The translations under genes were made by a program, and so were the position numbers. Positions 1 through 8,309 of a DNA stretch of 64,000 nt are shown here, one piece after another. Below the pieces are notes generated by a model that saw only the letters and a list, made by a program, of their open reading frames with translations, did no database searches and had not been told where the DNA came from. Within the stretch, counting starts at the first letter, position 1. Every line of letters starts with the position of its first letter. The stretch spans positions 806,001-870,000 of the forward strand of contig NZ_JACCAB010000001.1 of NCBI RefSeq assembly GCF_013408925.1. The letters are read 5' to 3'. The DNA is from Pedococcus badiiscoriae (GTDB taxonomy: Bacteria > Actinomycetota > Actinomycetes > Actinomycetales > Dermatophilaceae).

Positions 1-2
1 TC

Positions 3-509
3 GTCTGCTTCGTCCCCAGCGACGCCATGCTCGCCGCCGCCCTGTCCGCCGACCCGGCCCTGCACGAGGACGCCATGGCCCGACGAGTCGTGCTGGTCGG
101 GCCAGGGTCGCTGCTGGCCCTGCTCCGCACGGTGGCCTTCACGTGGCAGCAGGACGCCCTCACGGCCCACGCGCGCGAGGTCATGACCCTGGGTCGCGAC
201 CTCTATGACCGGCTGGGCACCCTGGGCAGCCACACGATGAAGATGGGGACGGCGCTGCAGCGGTCCGTCGAGGCGTACAACCAGATGGTGGGAGCGCTCG
301 AGTCGCGTGTCCTGGTCTCAGCGCGCCGGATGCACGAGGCAGGCATCGTCGAGCAGTCGCTGCCCAGCCCCCCGCCGGTGGAGGCCGGCCCCCGCGTCCT
401 GACGGCGATGGAGCTCATCGAGGCCGCCACCGCGGACGCCGAGCGCCCTCAGCTGGAGTTCGACGACCTCGACGCGCCGAGGTGGACTGGCAGGGAGTCG
501 ACCGCGTAG
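3..509 (+). CDS. rmuC: DNA recombination protein RmuC, C-terminal part (5' end outside window)
   Basis: The reading frame is open from the window edge, so this is the 3' part of a longer gene. The first visible residues (VCFVPSDAML) and the later stretch with GSHTMKMGTALQRSVEAYNQMVG match the conserved C-terminal domain of RmuC, a nuclease-fold membrane-associated protein that limits DNA inversions. About 168 residues are visible, ending in a short acidic tail. The last 61 bp overlap the 3' end of the convergent P450 gene. Family assignment is from recognisable motifs; N-terminal coiled coil and membrane anchor cannot be checked. Confidence 0.85.
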   Translation, partial: VCFVPSDAMLAAALSADPALHEDAMARRVVLVGPGSLLALLRTVAFTWQQDALTAHAREVMTLGRDLYDRLGTLGSHTMKMGTALQRSVEAYNQMVGALESRVLVSARRMHEAGIVEQSLPSPPPVEAGPRVLTAMELIEAATADAERPQLEFDDLDAPRWTGRESTA

Positions 510-1732
510 ACGATCGAGGTGTCCCGGAACGAGAGCGCCTCGGGCTCCACGGCCAGCGCGAGCTCGGGAAAACGACGAACCAGCCGGGGGAAGGCGATCC
601 GCAGCTCGAGGCGTGCAAGCTCGGCGCCCACGCAGCGGTGGAACCCGTAGCCGAAGGCGACGTGCGGTGAGGGTGGCCGATGTGGGTCGAAGGTGCCCAG
701 GTCCGGCCCGACGCGATGGTCACGGTCGGCTCGGCTGAGCGCGGCGATCACGACGTCACCCTTGCGGACCCGCTTGCCGAAGAGGTCGAGGTCCTCCTTC
801 GCGAAGCGTGGGAAGGCGATCTGGACGACGCTGAGGTAGCGCAGCATCTCCTCGACCACGCCGTCGATCGCGCTGTCGTCGTCGCGGACCAGCTCGAGGT
901 GCTTGCGGTCGCGCAGCAGCACCAGCGAGCCGAGGGCCAGCATGCTCGCGGTCGTCTCGTAGCCACCGGTGAAGACGCCGTCGGCCAGGCCGGCAACCTC
1001 CTCGTCGCTGACATCGTCACCCACCGCCGCGAGGATCCGGCCGAGCAGACCGTCGCCACGGTCGGCGCGCTGCTTGCGCGTGGCCTCGAGGAGGAACAGC
1101 TGGCTCTGCGAGATGGCGCCGAAGGCACCTGCCCCGCCCGCCGTGACGTCGAACCGGGCATGGCTGAGGGCCATGAACCGCGCCCGATCCTCGACCGGCA
1201 GACCGAGGAGCTCGCAGATGACGAGGAACGGGATCGGGAAGGCGAAGTGCTCGACGAGGTCCACGACCGGGCCGCGCGCCTCCAGCTGCTCGAGCTGCTC
1301 GTCGACGATCGCCTCGATCCGCGGCGCCAGCTGGTTGATCCGGCGCATCGTGAACTCGGGTGTCAACAGTGAGCGGAGCCGGGTGTGCTCGGGCGGGTCG
1401 GTGAACCCCAGGCCGCCGACACTCGCCCCGGCGGCCCCGACCAGGGGACGGATGTCGTTGCTGAACCGCCGCTGGTCGGCGAGGACCGCCCTGACCTCCT
1501 CCTGGCCCGAGACCAGCCAGATGTTCATCCCGAACATGTGGGCCAGACGGTGCACGGGTCCAGGCGTCGAGCGGCCGATCCGGTACACCGGATCCAACCC
1601 GGACCGTCGCAACGGTCGCAGCAGTCGGCGCGGCACCGCTTCCAGGCTCGTGAGATCGACGGGTGCGCCCCCAGTGGCCCGGGCCACGAGGCGCTGCGTC
1701 AGCCGCGTTCGCGCACTCGTCAAGCCGATCAT
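449..1732 (-). CDS. Cytochrome P450
   Basis: A 427-residue soluble bacterial P450. The I-helix oxygen-binding motif GGYETTAS is at residues 256-263, the ExxR pair is E295/R298, and the heme loop FGYGFHRCVGAEL has the thiolate ligand Cys367. Such enzymes oxidise small hydrophobic substrates with electrons from ferredoxin; no redox partner gene is nearby, so the substrate is unknown. It lies downstream of ispH on the same strand with a 107-bp gap and probably its own promoter. Its C-terminus runs past the usual P450 end and overlaps rmuC by 61 bp on the opposite strand. Confidence 0.95.
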   Translation of the reverse strand: MIGLTSARTRLTQRLVARATGGAPVDLTSLEAVPRRLLRPLRRSGLDPVYRIGRSTPGPVHRLAHMFGMNIWLVSGQEEVRAVLADQRRFSNDIRPLVGAAGASVGGLGFTDPPEHTRLRSLLTPEFTMRRINQLAPRIEAIVDEQLEQLEARGPVVDLVEHFAFPIPFLVICELLGLPVEDRARFMALSHARFDVTAGGAGAFGAISQSQLFLLEATRKQRADRGDGLLGRILAAVGDDVSDEEVAGLADGVFTGGYETTASMLALGSLVLLRDRKHLELVRDDDSAIDGVVEEMLRYLSVVQIAFPRFAKEDLDLFGKRVRKGDVVIAALSRADRDHRVGPDLGTFDPHRPPSPHVAFGYGFHRCVGAELARLELRIAFPRLVRRFPELALAVEPEALSFRDTSIVYAVDSLPVHLGASRSSNSS

Positions 1733-1734
1733 GG

Positions 1735-1766
1735 GTCAGACGGTACCCGCGACGCCTCGGTCTGAC
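1735..1766 (-). promoter_or_regulatory. Inverted repeat over a predicted leaderless P450 promoter
   Basis: A 7-bp inverted repeat (GTCAGAC at 1735-1741, GTCTGAC at 1760-1766) flanks a minus-strand TACCGT box at 1740-1745, which is 7 nt before the P450 ATG. The box fits a -10 element of a leaderless transcript and the repeat could be an operator. No regulator gene is adjacent, so this is weak inference. Confidence 0.35.
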
Positions 1767-1839
1767 GGTCACCGTCGTCCCGGGCGGCGCGCGTCGTGTC
1801 CGACCTCAGGGTGCCGTGCGCTCGGCGGGCGACGGCACG

Positions 1840-2865
1840 TCAGTGCAGCGAACCGGCCTCTTCGAAGGCGGCGTCGTGGCGCATCTTGTCGCTGAGGCCG
1901 CGGGCCTTGAGGTCGCGCCGGATCTCGTTGGGCAGCGAGAACAGCAGGCTCTCCTCGGCCGCCACGACCGGCGTCACATCGGCATACCCGCGCTCGGCCA
2001 GGTAGGTCAGCACGTCCCGGACCAGCAGCTCGGGGACCGATGCCCCCGACGTGACGCCCACCGTGGTCACGCCCTCGAGCCAGGCCTCGTCGATCTCGTC
2101 GGCGTAGTCCACGAGGTGTCCTGCCCTCGACCCGTGCTCGAGGGCAACCTCGACGAGGCGCACCGAGTTCGAGGAGTTGCGGGACCCGACGACGATCATC
2201 AGGTCGCAGTCCGGAGCCATCTGCTTGACGGCGAGCTGGCGGTTCTGGGTGGCGTAGCAGATGTCGTCGCTGGGCGGGTCCTGCAGCGAGGGAAAGCGCT
2301 CGCGCAGCCGACGCACGGTCTCCATCGTCTCGTCCACCGAGAGCGTGGTCTGCGACAGCCAGACGACCTTCTCGGGGTCGCGCACGGTCACGTTGGCGAC
2401 GTCGTCGGGCCCGTCGACGAGGGTGATGTGCTCGGGTGCCTCACCCGAGGTGCCGACGACCTCCTCGTGGCCCTCATGACCGATGAGCAGGATGTCGAAG
2501 TCGTCGCTGGCGAAGCGGACGGCCTCGCGGTGCACCTTGGTGACCAGCGGGCAGGTGGCGTCGATGGTCTTGAGGCTGAGGGCCTTGGCCTCCTCGTGGA
2601 CCACCGGGGCGACCCCGTGGGCGGAGAAGATGACGGTCGCGCCCTCGGGCACCTCGTCGGTCTCCTCGACGAAGATCGCGCCGCGCTTCTCGAGGGTGGT
2701 GACGACGTGCTTGTTGTGCACGATCTCCTTGCGCACGTAGACCGGCGGCCCGTACAGCTCGAGGGCCTTCTCGACCGTCACGACGGCCCGGTCGACGCCT
2801 GCGCAGTAGCCGCGCGGCGCCGCCAGCAGCACCCGCTTGGTGGCCTGGTCAGTCGTCGAGGTCAT
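1840..2865 (-). CDS. ispH: 4-hydroxy-3-methylbut-2-enyl diphosphate reductase
   Basis: The last enzyme of the MEP isoprenoid pathway, converting HMBPP to IPP and DMAPP. The 341-residue product has the three cluster-binding cysteines in their usual settings: Cys21 (RGYCAGV), Cys105 (DATCPLV) and Cys203 ([10 protein letters not shown]). HEGHEE at 130-135 and SAHGV at 81-85 are also typical. The frame stays open upstream, but ATG at 2865 is chosen because it begins the family-typical N-terminus and is preceded by a promoter-like box exactly 6 nt away. A strong palindrome lies further upstream. Confidence 0.96.
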   Translation of the reverse strand: MTSTTDQATKRVLLAAPRGYCAGVDRAVVTVEKALELYGPPVYVRKEIVHNKHVVTTLEKRGAIFVEETDEVPEGATVIFSAHGVAPVVHEEAKALSLKTIDATCPLVTKVHREAVRFASDDFDILLIGHEGHEEVVGTSGEAPEHITLVDGPDDVANVTVRDPEKVVWLSQTTLSVDETMETVRRLRERFPSLQDPPSDDICYATQNRQLAVKQMAPDCDLMIVVGSRNSSNSVRLVEVALEHGSRAGHLVDYADEIDEAWLEGVTTVGVTSGASVPELLVRDVLTYLAERGYADVTPVVAAEESLLFSLPNEIRRDLKARGLSDKMRHDAAFEEAGSLH

Positions 2866-2871
2866 GGCTCC

Positions 2872-2901
2872 ATCGTAGGTGGCCGCCGGCGGCCGCCCCA
2901 A
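2872..2901 (-). promoter_or_regulatory. Predicted leaderless promoter of ispH
   Basis: On the minus strand a TTGGGG box (2896-2901) is followed after 18 bp by TACGAT (2872-2877), which ends 6 nt before the ATG. Spacing and the TANNNT pattern fit a housekeeping promoter whose transcript begins at the start codon. No start site is measured. Confidence 0.6.
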
Positions 2902-2943
2902 TCCGCGGTGGGGCCACCGAGGGCCCGCCCGATCCGCAGGGAC

Positions 2944-2974
2944 GGTATGCCGCGTGGAGACCACGCGGCATACC
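2944..2974. terminator. Perfect palindrome with TATGCCGCG arms between two minus-strand genes
   Basis: Arms GGTATGCCGCGTGG and CCACGCGGCATACC pair perfectly over 14 bp around an AGA loop. It lies 30 bp after the stop of the secreted-protein gene and about 80 bp upstream of ispH. Position suggests a terminator, but no T-run follows. It belongs to a family of similar palindromes elsewhere in this window. Confidence 0.7.
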
Positions 2975-3003
2975 TCGCCCGCACGGTCAGGAGCGCCGCG
3001 CGG

Positions 3004-3966
3004 TCAGTCGGCCACCAGTGACGCGTTGGAGTAGGGGTAGAGCTGGACTACGAAGGGCAGGCCCGAGCCCCGGCGGGCCGTGACCCGGCTCGTCCACGCA
3101 CCGCAGTCGACCCCCGCGGGGAGGGGGACTGCAAGGTCCAGGGTCACCCCCGTGTGGTGGGTCAGCTGGTCGAAGGTCCGCACGAGAGCAGAGCTGGTCT
3201 TGCCCACGCAGGCGGGGTTGCTGGCCCGGAGCGAGGCCTGCAGCACGTAGGTGGTCGAACCGGAGCGCGGGAAGGTCCCGCGGGGGCACCCGGCACCGCC
3301 CGTGCCGTAGCAGTTCGTGAGGAAGATGTCGGAGAGCGCCGTCAGCCGGGTGGCGCCAGCCGGCGCCCGGAAGCCGTTCACCTGGACGGCAGTGCGTTCG
3401 GTGGTGTCCGAGGCGGGGAAGAAGACGGCGCCGCCGGTGCGGGTCGAGAGGGCCCAGTCCCCCACCGCAACAGGCCCCCGTACGTCGCCGAGGAAGGCGC
3501 TCTCGAGCCGGACGCGGGCGGGGATGGTCGCCGAGTGCGAGTCGGTGTAGACCAGAAGGCGGCACACCCAGGTGCCTGCGGCCGGTGCGACGAACAGCTG
3601 TCGTACGACGATCGTCGTCACGCCGTCGCGAGCCAGCAGGTTCGTGCCTCCCCAGGTCTCCTGGACCGAGGGGCCGGCGCGTCGGCCACAAGCGATCTTC
3701 TGTCCCACGGCGTTGCGGTCCGGGGTCCCGTGGGAGACCTTCGACTCACTCCGCAACAACCGGGCCTCGCCGGCCCGGAGGTTCTCCAGGGTGAGCGTCG
3801 CCCGGACCTCTCCCGGGCCGGCGAGCCGCTCGTACATCCAGATCCCTGGCGGGGCGTGGGCGATCTCGACATAGGCCTCGGCCGGCTGGGCGGCCAGCAC
3901 CACGGCCACCAGCGCCGTCATGACCGCCAGGACCTTGCGCCGAACACCCCCGCGACTCCCCACCAT
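3004..3966 (-). CDS. Secreted protein of unknown function
   Basis: I do not recognise the family. The 320-residue product starts with a clear Sec signal peptide: a basic n-region (GSRGGVRRK), a hydrophobic core (VLAVMTALVAVVLA) and a likely cleavage site after QPAEA. The mature part is beta-rich in appearance, has about seven cysteines suited to disulfides, and no membrane segment. ATG at 3966 is preferred over an upstream in-frame start because the signal peptide then begins normally and a TATACA box lies exactly 6 nt before it. It is divergent from xseA with only 55 bp between them. Confidence 0.8.
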   Translation of the reverse strand: MVGSRGGVRRKVLAVMTALVAVVLAAQPAEAYVEIAHAPPGIWMYERLAGPGEVRATLTLENLRAGEARLLRSESKVSHGTPDRNAVGQKIACGRRAGPSVQETWGGTNLLARDGVTTIVVRQLFVAPAAGTWVCRLLVYTDSHSATIPARVRLESAFLGDVRGPVAVGDWALSTRTGGAVFFPASDTTERTAVQVNGFRAPAGATRLTALSDIFLTNCYGTGGAGCPRGTFPRSGSTTYVLQASLRASNPACVGKTSSALVRTFDQLTHHTGVTLDLAVPLPAGVDCGAWTSRVTARRGSGLPFVVQLYPYSNASLVAD

Positions 3967-4021
3967 GCGAGATGTATAGCGCAACCCGGCCGGCGCCGGT
4001 GCCACCTCCTAGAGTGAGCCC
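3967..4021. promoter_or_regulatory. Divergent leaderless promoters for the secreted protein and xseA
   Basis: The 55-bp gap holds two outward-facing -10-like boxes. Minus-strand TATACA (3973-3978) ends 6 nt before the ATG of the secreted protein. Plus-strand TAGAGT (4010-4015) ends 6 nt before the GTG of xseA. No ribosome-binding site precedes either start, which fits leaderless transcripts. Confidence 0.55.
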
Positions 4022-5284
4022 GTGAGCGGCCCAGAACAGCGACCGACGCTGCCCGACAAGGCCGCGGACACCTCCGCCGAGTCGCCGTGGCCGGTGCGGC
4101 TGCTGAGCATGCGCATCGCCGAGTACGTCGAGAAGATGTCGGTGCTGTGGGTCGAGGGCCAGGTCGTCCAGCTCACGCGGCGCCCCGGGCAGCGCACCGC
4201 CTACCTCACCCTGCGCGACCCGGACGTCGACATGTCCCTGTCGGTCGCGATCCAGGTCAACGCCCTGGACGCCATGCCGACACCGCTCACCCAGGGGGCC
4301 CGGGTCGTCCTCCAGGCCAAGCCGGTCTTCTGGACCCAGCGCGGCTCGCTGATGCTCGACGCACGTCAGATCAGGCCGGTCGGCATCGGCGAGCTGCTCG
4401 CGCGGGTCGAGCACCTCAAACGCACCCTCGCCTCCGAGGGACTGTTCGATGCAGAGCGCAAGCGCCCGTTGCCGTTCCTGCCGCGGACCGTCGGGCTCGT
4501 CTGCGGGCGCGCGGGCGCCGCCGAGAAGGACGTCGTCGAGAACGCCCGCAGACGCTGGCCCACGGTCAGGTTCGCGATCCGTGAGGTCGCCGTGCAGGGT
4601 GGTTCGGCCGTGCAGGAGGTGATGGCGGCCCTGCAGGAGCTGGACGCCGACCCCGAGGTGGACGTCATCGTCATCGCCCGCGGCGGTGGGTCGGTCGAGG
4701 ACCTCCTGCCGTTCAGCAACGAGGCCCTGGTCCGTGCCGTGGCAGCCGCCCGCACGCCGGTGGTCTCCGCGATCGGGCACGACGTCGACACCCCCCTGCT
4801 CGACCACGTCGCGGACTGGCGCGCCTCGACCCCGACCGACGCGGGCAAGCGGGTGGTGCCTGACGCGCAGGCCGAGCGCCACGGCATACGCCAGTCACGT
4901 GACCGGGGTCGACGGGCGCTGCACGGACGGATCGCCAGCGAACGACGGCAGCTCACCGCGCTGCGCTCACGTCCCGTCATGGCACGTCCCGCCGCCATGA
5001 TCGACGCCCGTCGCCAGGAGCTCGACGCCCTCACCGACCGTGCCCACCGGCGCGTGCTTGCCTCCGTGCACCGCGCCGCCGACCAGATCGACCACCTCCG
5101 AGCACAGGTCCGGACCCTGTCGCCGCTGTCCACCCTCGAGCGTGGGTATGCCGTGGTGCAGCACCGCGACGGGCGCGTGGTCACCGACCAGGACGACGTC
5201 GCCGTGGACGAGGTGCTGAGGGTGCGGGTGGCTCGGGGAGACTTCGCGGCGAGGGTCGTCGGCCTGCCCGACCGGGCCGGTTAG
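4022..5284 (+). CDS. xseA: Exodeoxyribonuclease VII large subunit
   Basis: The catalytic subunit of exonuclease VII, which degrades single-stranded DNA in both directions. The 420-residue product has an N-terminal OB-fold (roughly residues 24-120), then the nuclease domain with GLVCGRAGAAEKD, DVIVIARGGGSVEDLLPFSNE and AIGHDVDTPLLDHVAD, a basic helical region, and the C-terminal ERGYAVV motif. The start is GTG, supported by the TAGAGT box 6 nt upstream. xseB follows after 11 bp, so the two subunits are co-transcribed. Confidence 0.96.
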   Translation: MSGPEQRPTLPDKAADTSAESPWPVRLLSMRIAEYVEKMSVLWVEGQVVQLTRRPGQRTAYLTLRDPDVDMSLSVAIQVNALDAMPTPLTQGARVVLQAKPVFWTQRGSLMLDARQIRPVGIGELLARVEHLKRTLASEGLFDAERKRPLPFLPRTVGLVCGRAGAAEKDVVENARRRWPTVRFAIREVAVQGGSAVQEVMAALQELDADPEVDVIVIARGGGSVEDLLPFSNEALVRAVAAARTPVVSAIGHDVDTPLLDHVADWRASTPTDAGKRVVPDAQAERHGIRQSRDRGRRALHGRIASERRQLTALRSRPVMARPAAMIDARRQELDALTDRAHRRVLASVHRAADQIDHLRAQVRTLSPLSTLERGYAVVQHRDGRVVTDQDDVAVDEVLRVRVARGDFAARVVGLPDRAG

Positions 5285-5295
5285 GCTGCTGGACC

Positions 5296-5550
5296 ATGGC
5301 CAAGGCAGCAGACAGGGTGACGGCTCCGGGCGTCGACATCGCGTCCGACGAGCCGGCGAACGCCGACGTCGCGGGGCTGTCCTACGAGCAGGCGCGCGAC
5401 GAGCTCATCAGCGTGGTGGCCCTGCTCGAAGGCGGGCAGCTGGGACTCGAGGAGAGCATGCGGCTGTGGCAGCGAGGCGAGGCCCTCGCCTCGCACTGCA
5501 GCACATGGCTCGACGGTGCGGAAGCCGCGCTCAACCAGGACGAGGACTAG
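5296..5550 (+). CDS. xseB: Exodeoxyribonuclease VII small subunit
   Basis: An 84-residue protein with the XseB helical-hairpin signature ([20 protein letters not shown], then [17 protein letters not shown]). Several copies normally assemble on the arms of XseA. The N-terminal 25 residues are a variable extension. Its TAG stop is the first base triplet of a 15-bp tandem repeat, so any readthrough meets further in-frame TAG codons. Confidence 0.94.
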   Translation: MAKAADRVTAPGVDIASDEPANADVAGLSYEQARDELISVVALLEGGQLGLEESMRLWQRGEALASHCSTWLDGAEAALNQDED

Positions 5551-5607
5551 CCCGGCGTCAGCTAGCCCGGCGTCAGCTAGCCCGGCGTCAGCTAGCCCGG
5601 CGTCAGC
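5548..5607. repeat. Four exact 15-bp tandem repeats joining two convergent stop codons
   Basis: The unit TAGCCCGGCGTCAGC occurs four times without a mismatch (5548-5562, 5563-5577, 5578-5592, 5593-5607). Unit 1 contains the xseB stop and unit 4 contains the stop of the convergent DUF4245 gene. As 15 nt is five codons, every unit gives an in-frame TAG for xseB and an in-frame TGA for the opposite gene. Confidence 0.95.
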
Positions 5608-6160
5608 TGGTCCGGACGGGCCGGAGTGTCCCGGCGAAGGCCTCGAGCTCCTCGAAGGTGCCGGTGCCGGTCACGATCGTGGTGAGCTCGGTGGGCCCCT
5701 GGGCGCGGTGGACCAGGCTGTTCTGCACCTTGCCGCTGCGCACGTAGGTGCCCCACGTCCTGCCCCCGGCCTGCACCTCGCCGGTGTGCGCGGCGCGGTT
5801 GGTCTGGGCCTCGACCCACGCGGCCGTCGCGTCCTTGGTCTGTTCCAGCGCGATGTAGTTGCCGGTCGGCGTCTGGTAGCCCGCGTGCCACGTCATCAGC
5901 CCACCCGTGGAACGCACGTAGCGGACGCTGGTCGCCTTCCAGCCGTCAGGCAGTGCCACGGGGCGCTCGATCGGCCAGCCACTCTCCTTGGCGACCTCGA
6001 CAGAGGCGCCGGGGACGTCGACCGGGGGCTGCGAGACGCTGTTGACGCGGGGCACGATCGCGATGAGCGCGGCCACGATGACGCCGATGACCAACAGGGA
6101 CCGGACGATGTTGGCCACGGAACCGTTGGCGTACGAACTGCGGGGGGCGGGCTCACTCAC
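5603..6160 (-). CDS. DUF4245 family membrane-anchored protein
   Basis: A 185-residue protein with one N-terminal membrane segment ([20 protein letters not shown]) and an extracytoplasmic domain containing [25 protein letters not shown] and a C-terminal [11 protein letters not shown]. Actinobacterial DUF4245 proteins have this design and are commonly placed between xseB and glpX, as here. GTG at 6160 is chosen because the upstream open frame does not resemble the family. The biochemical role is unknown. Confidence 0.85.
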   Translation of the reverse strand: MSEPAPRSSYANGSVANIVRSLLVIGVIVAALIAIVPRVNSVSQPPVDVPGASVEVAKESGWPIERPVALPDGWKATSVRYVRSTGGLMTWHAGYQTPTGNYIALEQTKDATAAWVEAQTNRAAHTGEVQAGGRTWGTYVRSGKVQNSLVHRAQGPTELTTIVTGTGTFEELEAFAGTLRPVRTS

Positions 6161-6256
6161 GCCCCCATCGTCCCTGACCCACACCGCCCGGCGCCAACCG
6201 GCCCCGCCACCGATAGGCTTCGGGCGCTCACCCGTCGCCGCGTGAAGGATCGATGC

Positions 6257-7288
6257 ATGTCCGAGCAGCACCTTCCCTCGTCCCTGCGCGTGGGTGTCGA
6301 GGCACCTGACCGCAACCTCGCCCTGGAGCTGGTGCGGGTGACGGAGGCGGCCGCCATGGCGGGTGGTCGCTGGGTCGGCCGCGGCGACAAGAACGGCGCC
6401 GACGGCGCCGCTGTCGAGGCGATGCGGGCCCTAATCAGCACCGTCTCGATGAAGGGTGTCGTGGTCATCGGCGAGGGCGAGAAGGACGACGCCCCGATGC
6501 TCTACAACGGCGAGGAGGTCGGCGACGGCCTCGGGCCCGAGTGCGACGTCGCCGTCGACCCCATCGACGGCACGACCCTGACCGCCAAGGGCCAGTCCAA
6601 CGCGGTCTCCGTGCTCGCCGTGTCGGACCGTGGGTCGATGTACGACCCCAGCGCGGTCTTCTACATGGACAAGCTCGTCACCGGTCCCGACGCCGCGGAC
6701 GTCGTCGACATCCGCCTCCCGGTCGCCGAGAACATCAGGCGGATCGCCAAGGCCAAGAAGGAGACCGTCGAGGACGTCACCGTCGTCATGCTGGACCGGC
6801 CGCGCCACCACGAGCTGGCCGCGCAGGTGCGCGATGCCGGGGCCCGGCTGCGGTTCATCTCCGACGGCGACGTGGCGGGCGCCATCATGGCGGCGCGCGA
6901 CGACACCGGCATCGACCTGCTGCTCGGCATCGGCGGGACCCCCGAAGGCATCATCACCGCCTGCGCGATCAAGTGCCTCGGCGGCGTCATCCAGGGCCGC
7001 CTCTGGCCCCAGGACGACGACGAGCGCCAGCGCGCGATCGACGCGGGGCACGACCTCGACCGGGTCCTGTCGACCGACGACCTCGTCACCGGCGAGAACT
7101 GCTTCTTCGTGGCCACCGGCATCACCGACGGGGAGCTGCTCAGGGGTGTTCGCTACCGCGCCGGTGGGGCGACCACGCACTCCCTGGTGATGCGCTCCAA
7201 GTCGGGCACCATCCGCCTCATCGAGAGCCACCACCAGCTCGCCAAGCTGCGGGCGTACTCGTCCATCGACTTCGACCACGCCGGCTGA
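6257..7288 (+). CDS. glpX: Class II fructose-1,6-bisphosphatase
   Basis: Hydrolyses fructose 1,6-bisphosphate to fructose 6-phosphate in gluconeogenesis. The 343-residue product has metal and phosphate site motifs [11 protein letters not shown] (72-82) and DPIDGTT (101-107), and [20 protein letters not shown] in the C-terminal half. ATG at 6257 follows a GAAGGA ribosome-binding site and gives the usual family length; the frame is open far upstream through the repeat region but that part is not protein-like. A sugar kinase gene follows after 57 bp. Confidence 0.96.
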   Translation: MSEQHLPSSLRVGVEAPDRNLALELVRVTEAAAMAGGRWVGRGDKNGADGAAVEAMRALISTVSMKGVVVIGEGEKDDAPMLYNGEEVGDGLGPECDVAVDPIDGTTLTAKGQSNAVSVLAVSDRGSMYDPSAVFYMDKLVTGPDAADVVDIRLPVAENIRRIAKAKKETVEDVTVVMLDRPRHHELAAQVRDAGARLRFISDGDVAGAIMAARDDTGIDLLLGIGGTPEGIITACAIKCLGGVIQGRLWPQDDDERQRAIDAGHDLDRVLSTDDLVTGENCFFVATGITDGELLRGVRYRAGGATTHSLVMRSKSGTIRLIESHHQLAKLRAYSSIDFDHAG

Positions 7289-7345
7289 CCGCAGCCCAGC
7301 GCTCGGCCGCCCCGACCGCCAGCCCCCCGAGGAAAGGCAGCTCAC

Positions 7346-8263
7346 GTGCACGTCAGGAACCTCGTCATCGGTGAGGCACTCGTCGACATCGTCCTGGACA
7401 GCGCAGGGACCAGGGCCGAGCACGTCGGAGGCAGCCCGGCCAACGTCGCCATCGGGCTCGCCCGACTGGGCCACGACGTGGACTTCGCCTGCCGCCTCGG
7501 GCGGGACGAGCGCGGTGAGCGGATCGCGTCCCACCTGCGCTCGCACGGGGTGACCGTGCTGCCCCAGAGCTTCGGCGAGCTGCCGACCTCGACCGCGCTC
7601 GCCACCCTCGACGAGCACGCCACCGCCACCTACACCTTCGACCTGCACTGGGACCTGCCCGCCATCCCCCTGCCCGACGGCACCGGCCACCTCCACACCG
7701 GGTCGCTGGGCACCATCCTCGAGCCCGGGGCGCAAAGCGTCACCGATGCCCTGGTCCGGGGGCGCGAGCACGGCACGGTGTCCTACGACCCCAACATCCG
7801 CCCGGGGATCATGGGTGAGCTCGAGCCGGTGCGGGCTCGGGTCGAGGAGCTCGTCCGGCTCAGCGACGTCGTCAAGGCCTCGGGGGACGACCTGGCCTAC
7901 CTCTACCCCGACGAGAGCGCGGGGGCGGTGATGACCCGGTGGCTGGGCCAGGGCCCGAGCCTCGTGGTCGTCACCCTCGGCCCCGACGGCGTGGCCTACC
8001 GGGTCGCGAGCGGTCCGGACGAGAGCCGGGCACCGACGGCCGCTCGCACGGTCGTCGACACCGTGGGAGCCGGTGACTCGTTCATGGCCGGACTGCTGTC
8101 CGGCCTGCTCGCCTCCGGCCTGCTCGGGGACCCGGGTGCACGCGAGCGCCTGCGCAGCGCGACACTGGAGGATGTCCGACCGGCCGTCGAACGCGGCATA
8201 GCCACCAGCGGGGTCACGGTCGGCAGGGCCGGGGCCTATGCCCCCGGCCTCGACGAGCTGTGA
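7346..8263 (+). CDS. PfkB-family carbohydrate kinase (fructokinase-like)
   Basis: A 305-residue ribokinase-fold kinase. The N-terminal signature [15 protein letters not shown] is at 28-42 and the C-terminal signature [14 protein letters not shown] carries the catalytic base Asp244 and the anion hole. Sequence style is closest to fructokinases, but the sugar cannot be fixed from sequence. The GTG start follows GAGGAAAGG at good spacing. Position after glpX suggests hexose metabolism, and the fumarase gene follows after 46 bp. Confidence 0.9.
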   Translation: MHVRNLVIGEALVDIVLDSAGTRAEHVGGSPANVAIGLARLGHDVDFACRLGRDERGERIASHLRSHGVTVLPQSFGELPTSTALATLDEHATATYTFDLHWDLPAIPLPDGTGHLHTGSLGTILEPGAQSVTDALVRGREHGTVSYDPNIRPGIMGELEPVRARVEELVRLSDVVKASGDDLAYLYPDESAGAVMTRWLGQGPSLVVVTLGPDGVAYRVASGPDESRAPTAARTVVDTVGAGDSFMAGLLSGLLASGLLGDPGARERLRSATLEDVRPAVERGIATSGVTVGRAGAYAPGLDEL

Positions 8264-8309
8264 CCGAGGCGGGTCCGCGGACCTCGCGCACGAAGGAGAG
8301 CTGAGCCCG

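Noticed and set aside
5548..5607. CRISPR-like array
   Set aside because: The units are contiguous 15-mers without spacers.
5516..6256. N-terminal extension of glpX through the 15-bp repeats (PASAS repeats)
   Set aside because: The frame is open only by chance. It crosses the DUF4245 gene on the other strand, and GlpX has its normal start and ribosome-binding site at 6257.
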